Shown here one piece after another: positions 5,880-6,616 of a stretch of 6,616 nucleotides of DNA. Numbering within the stretch: the stretch's first letter is position 1; each line of letters starts with the position of its first letter. The stretch is taken from assembly GCA_029934555.1 (NCBI GenBank), contig JAOZMA010000124.1:1-6616 (forward strand), given 5' to 3'. The translations under genes and the position numbers were made by a program. The stretch is from Acidimicrobiia bacterium. Lineage in GTDB: Bacteria; Actinomycetota; Acidimicrobiia; Spongiisociales; UBA5794. The notes under the pieces are model-generated. The model had not been told where the DNA came from. It worked only from the letters and a program-made list of their open reading frames with translations, and searched no databases.

Positions 5880-6616
5880 ATGACCACCACGAACGCACCT
5901 GGCGCCTCCATACCGCTTGACTCACTGCCGAACCTGCGCGACCTCGGAGGATGGCGGACCGCCGATGGCCGGGCCGTCCAATACGGGATGGTCTACCGCT
6001 CGACCGCCCTCGACAAGCTCTCCGACGACGATGCCCGGGTGCTGACCGAACGTCTCGGCCTGCGCACCGTTTACGACCTGCGGACCGCAGGCGAGGTGGA
6101 GACCGCTCCCGACCGTGTCCCTGATGGCGTCCGGTTCGTGAACCTCGACGTCCTCGCCGACGACGCCGAGTCGTCCCAGGCAGGCACAGGGGACCTCCTC
6201 GCTGACCCCGTGGCTTTCGAGAAGGAACTCGGTGGGGGACAGAACGCCGCTACCTACGCCAAGGGGTACGAGGAGATCGTCACGCTCCCGAGCGCACTCG
6301 ACGGTTACCGGCGCCTCTACCTGGGCTTCCTCGAAACCGAGAACCTGGCCGCACTCTTCCACTGCACGACGGGCAAGGACCGGACTGGATGGGCGGCGGC
6401 CGCCCTGCTCCTCCTCCTCGGCGTATCCGAAGACGACGTATACCGCGACTTCATGCTCACCAACGACCAGTTGCTCCCACAGATCCAGCCCGTGTTCGAC
6501 CGGTTCGCTGCGGCCGGCGGGGATCCCGACGTCCTTCTCCCGTTCCTTGGGGTGCAGAGGAGTTACCTCGACACCGCCCTCGAGTCTATGCGGGACCAGT
6601 TCGGCACGATCGAGGG
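5880..6616 (+). CDS. Protein tyrosine phosphatase, LipA/MptpB-like (Y_phosphatase3 family), 3' end outside the window
   Basis: An ATG at 5880 opens a frame that stays open to the window's end, giving 245 residues. It carries the active-site loop HCTTGKDRTG (161-170), a CX5R motif with nucleophile Cys162, Arg168 that binds the phosphate, and the GKDR form typical of the LipA/MptpB phosphatases. Other family marks are NLRDLGG (18-24) near the start, VYRS (38-41), YDLRT..E (66-72), and after the active site GVSEDDVYRDFMLTN (181-195). Such enzymes remove phosphate from protein tyrosine, and some members also act on Ser/Thr phosphate or phosphoinositides; the substrate here is unknown. No signal peptide is visible, so it is probably cytoplasmic unless exported by another route. 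The ribosome binding site is poor (AAGAGAAACG before the ATG), but conserved sequence begins by residue 17, which supports this start. The gene is divergent from the DUF1254 gene and shares its upstream region. Only a short C-terminal part is likely to be missing. Confidence 0.92.
   Translation, partial: MTTTNAPGASIPLDSLPNLRDLGGWRTADGRAVQYGMVYRSTALDKLSDDDARVLTERLGLRTVYDLRTAGEVETAPDRVPDGVRFVNLDVLADDAESSQAGTGDLLADPVAFEKELGGGQNAATYAKGYEEIVTLPSALDGYRRLYLGFLETENLAALFHCTTGKDRTGWAAAALLLLLGVSEDDVYRDFMLTNDQLLPQIQPVFDRFAAAGGDPDVLLPFLGVQRSYLDTALESMRDQFGTIE

Noticed and set aside
5922..6362. A 146-codon open frame on the minus strand at the right end
   Set aside because: It is the shadow of the tyrosine phosphatase, whose catalytic loop and other motifs are intact on the plus strand.

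Overview
The window is high-GC DNA with GTG starts, Glu/Asp-rich soluble domains and few A/T-rich promoter motifs. This suggests an actinobacterium. A free-living Acidimicrobiia-like or similar environmental actinomycete is plausible, but no marker gene is present to settle it.

Layout, left to right. The C-terminal DNA-binding half of an AraC/XylS-family regulator enters from the left edge (+, ends 258). After a 250-bp gap comes a complete SulP-family anion transporter with a C-terminal STAS domain (+, 509-2287). A 60-bp spacer with a short inverted repeat separates it from a second complete SulP/STAS transporter on the opposite strand (-, 2348-4075), so the two transporters are tail to tail. 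Upstream of the second transporter is a 245-bp intergenic stretch (4076-4320). It is unusually rich in exact dyads: a possible 20-codon leader ORF overlapping the transporter start by 4 nt, an 11-bp hairpin just before that leader's ribosome binding site, a perfect 17-bp hairpin and a perfect 7-bp hairpin. The last two probably terminate transcription of the next gene. That gene is a DUF1254/DUF1214 protein (-, 4321-5658). A 221-bp divergent promoter region holding a 22-bp near-perfect dyad separates it from a protein tyrosine phosphatase of the LipA/MptpB type (+, from 5880, cut by the right edge).

The two transporters share the SulP plan but differ at conserved membrane positions: Glu57 versus Gln56 in the first membrane segment, VGAAGA versus QGPESA in the third, and Glu284 versus Asp285. 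They are therefore old, diverged paralogues and may carry different anions or couple differently. No sulfate-assimilation, carbonic anhydrase or carboxysome gene is present to indicate the substrate.

I see no mobile element, CRISPR array, tRNA or rRNA. I found no convincing undescribed multi-gene system. The most interesting signals are regulatory: the structured leader of the second transporter and the dyad in the divergent promoter region.
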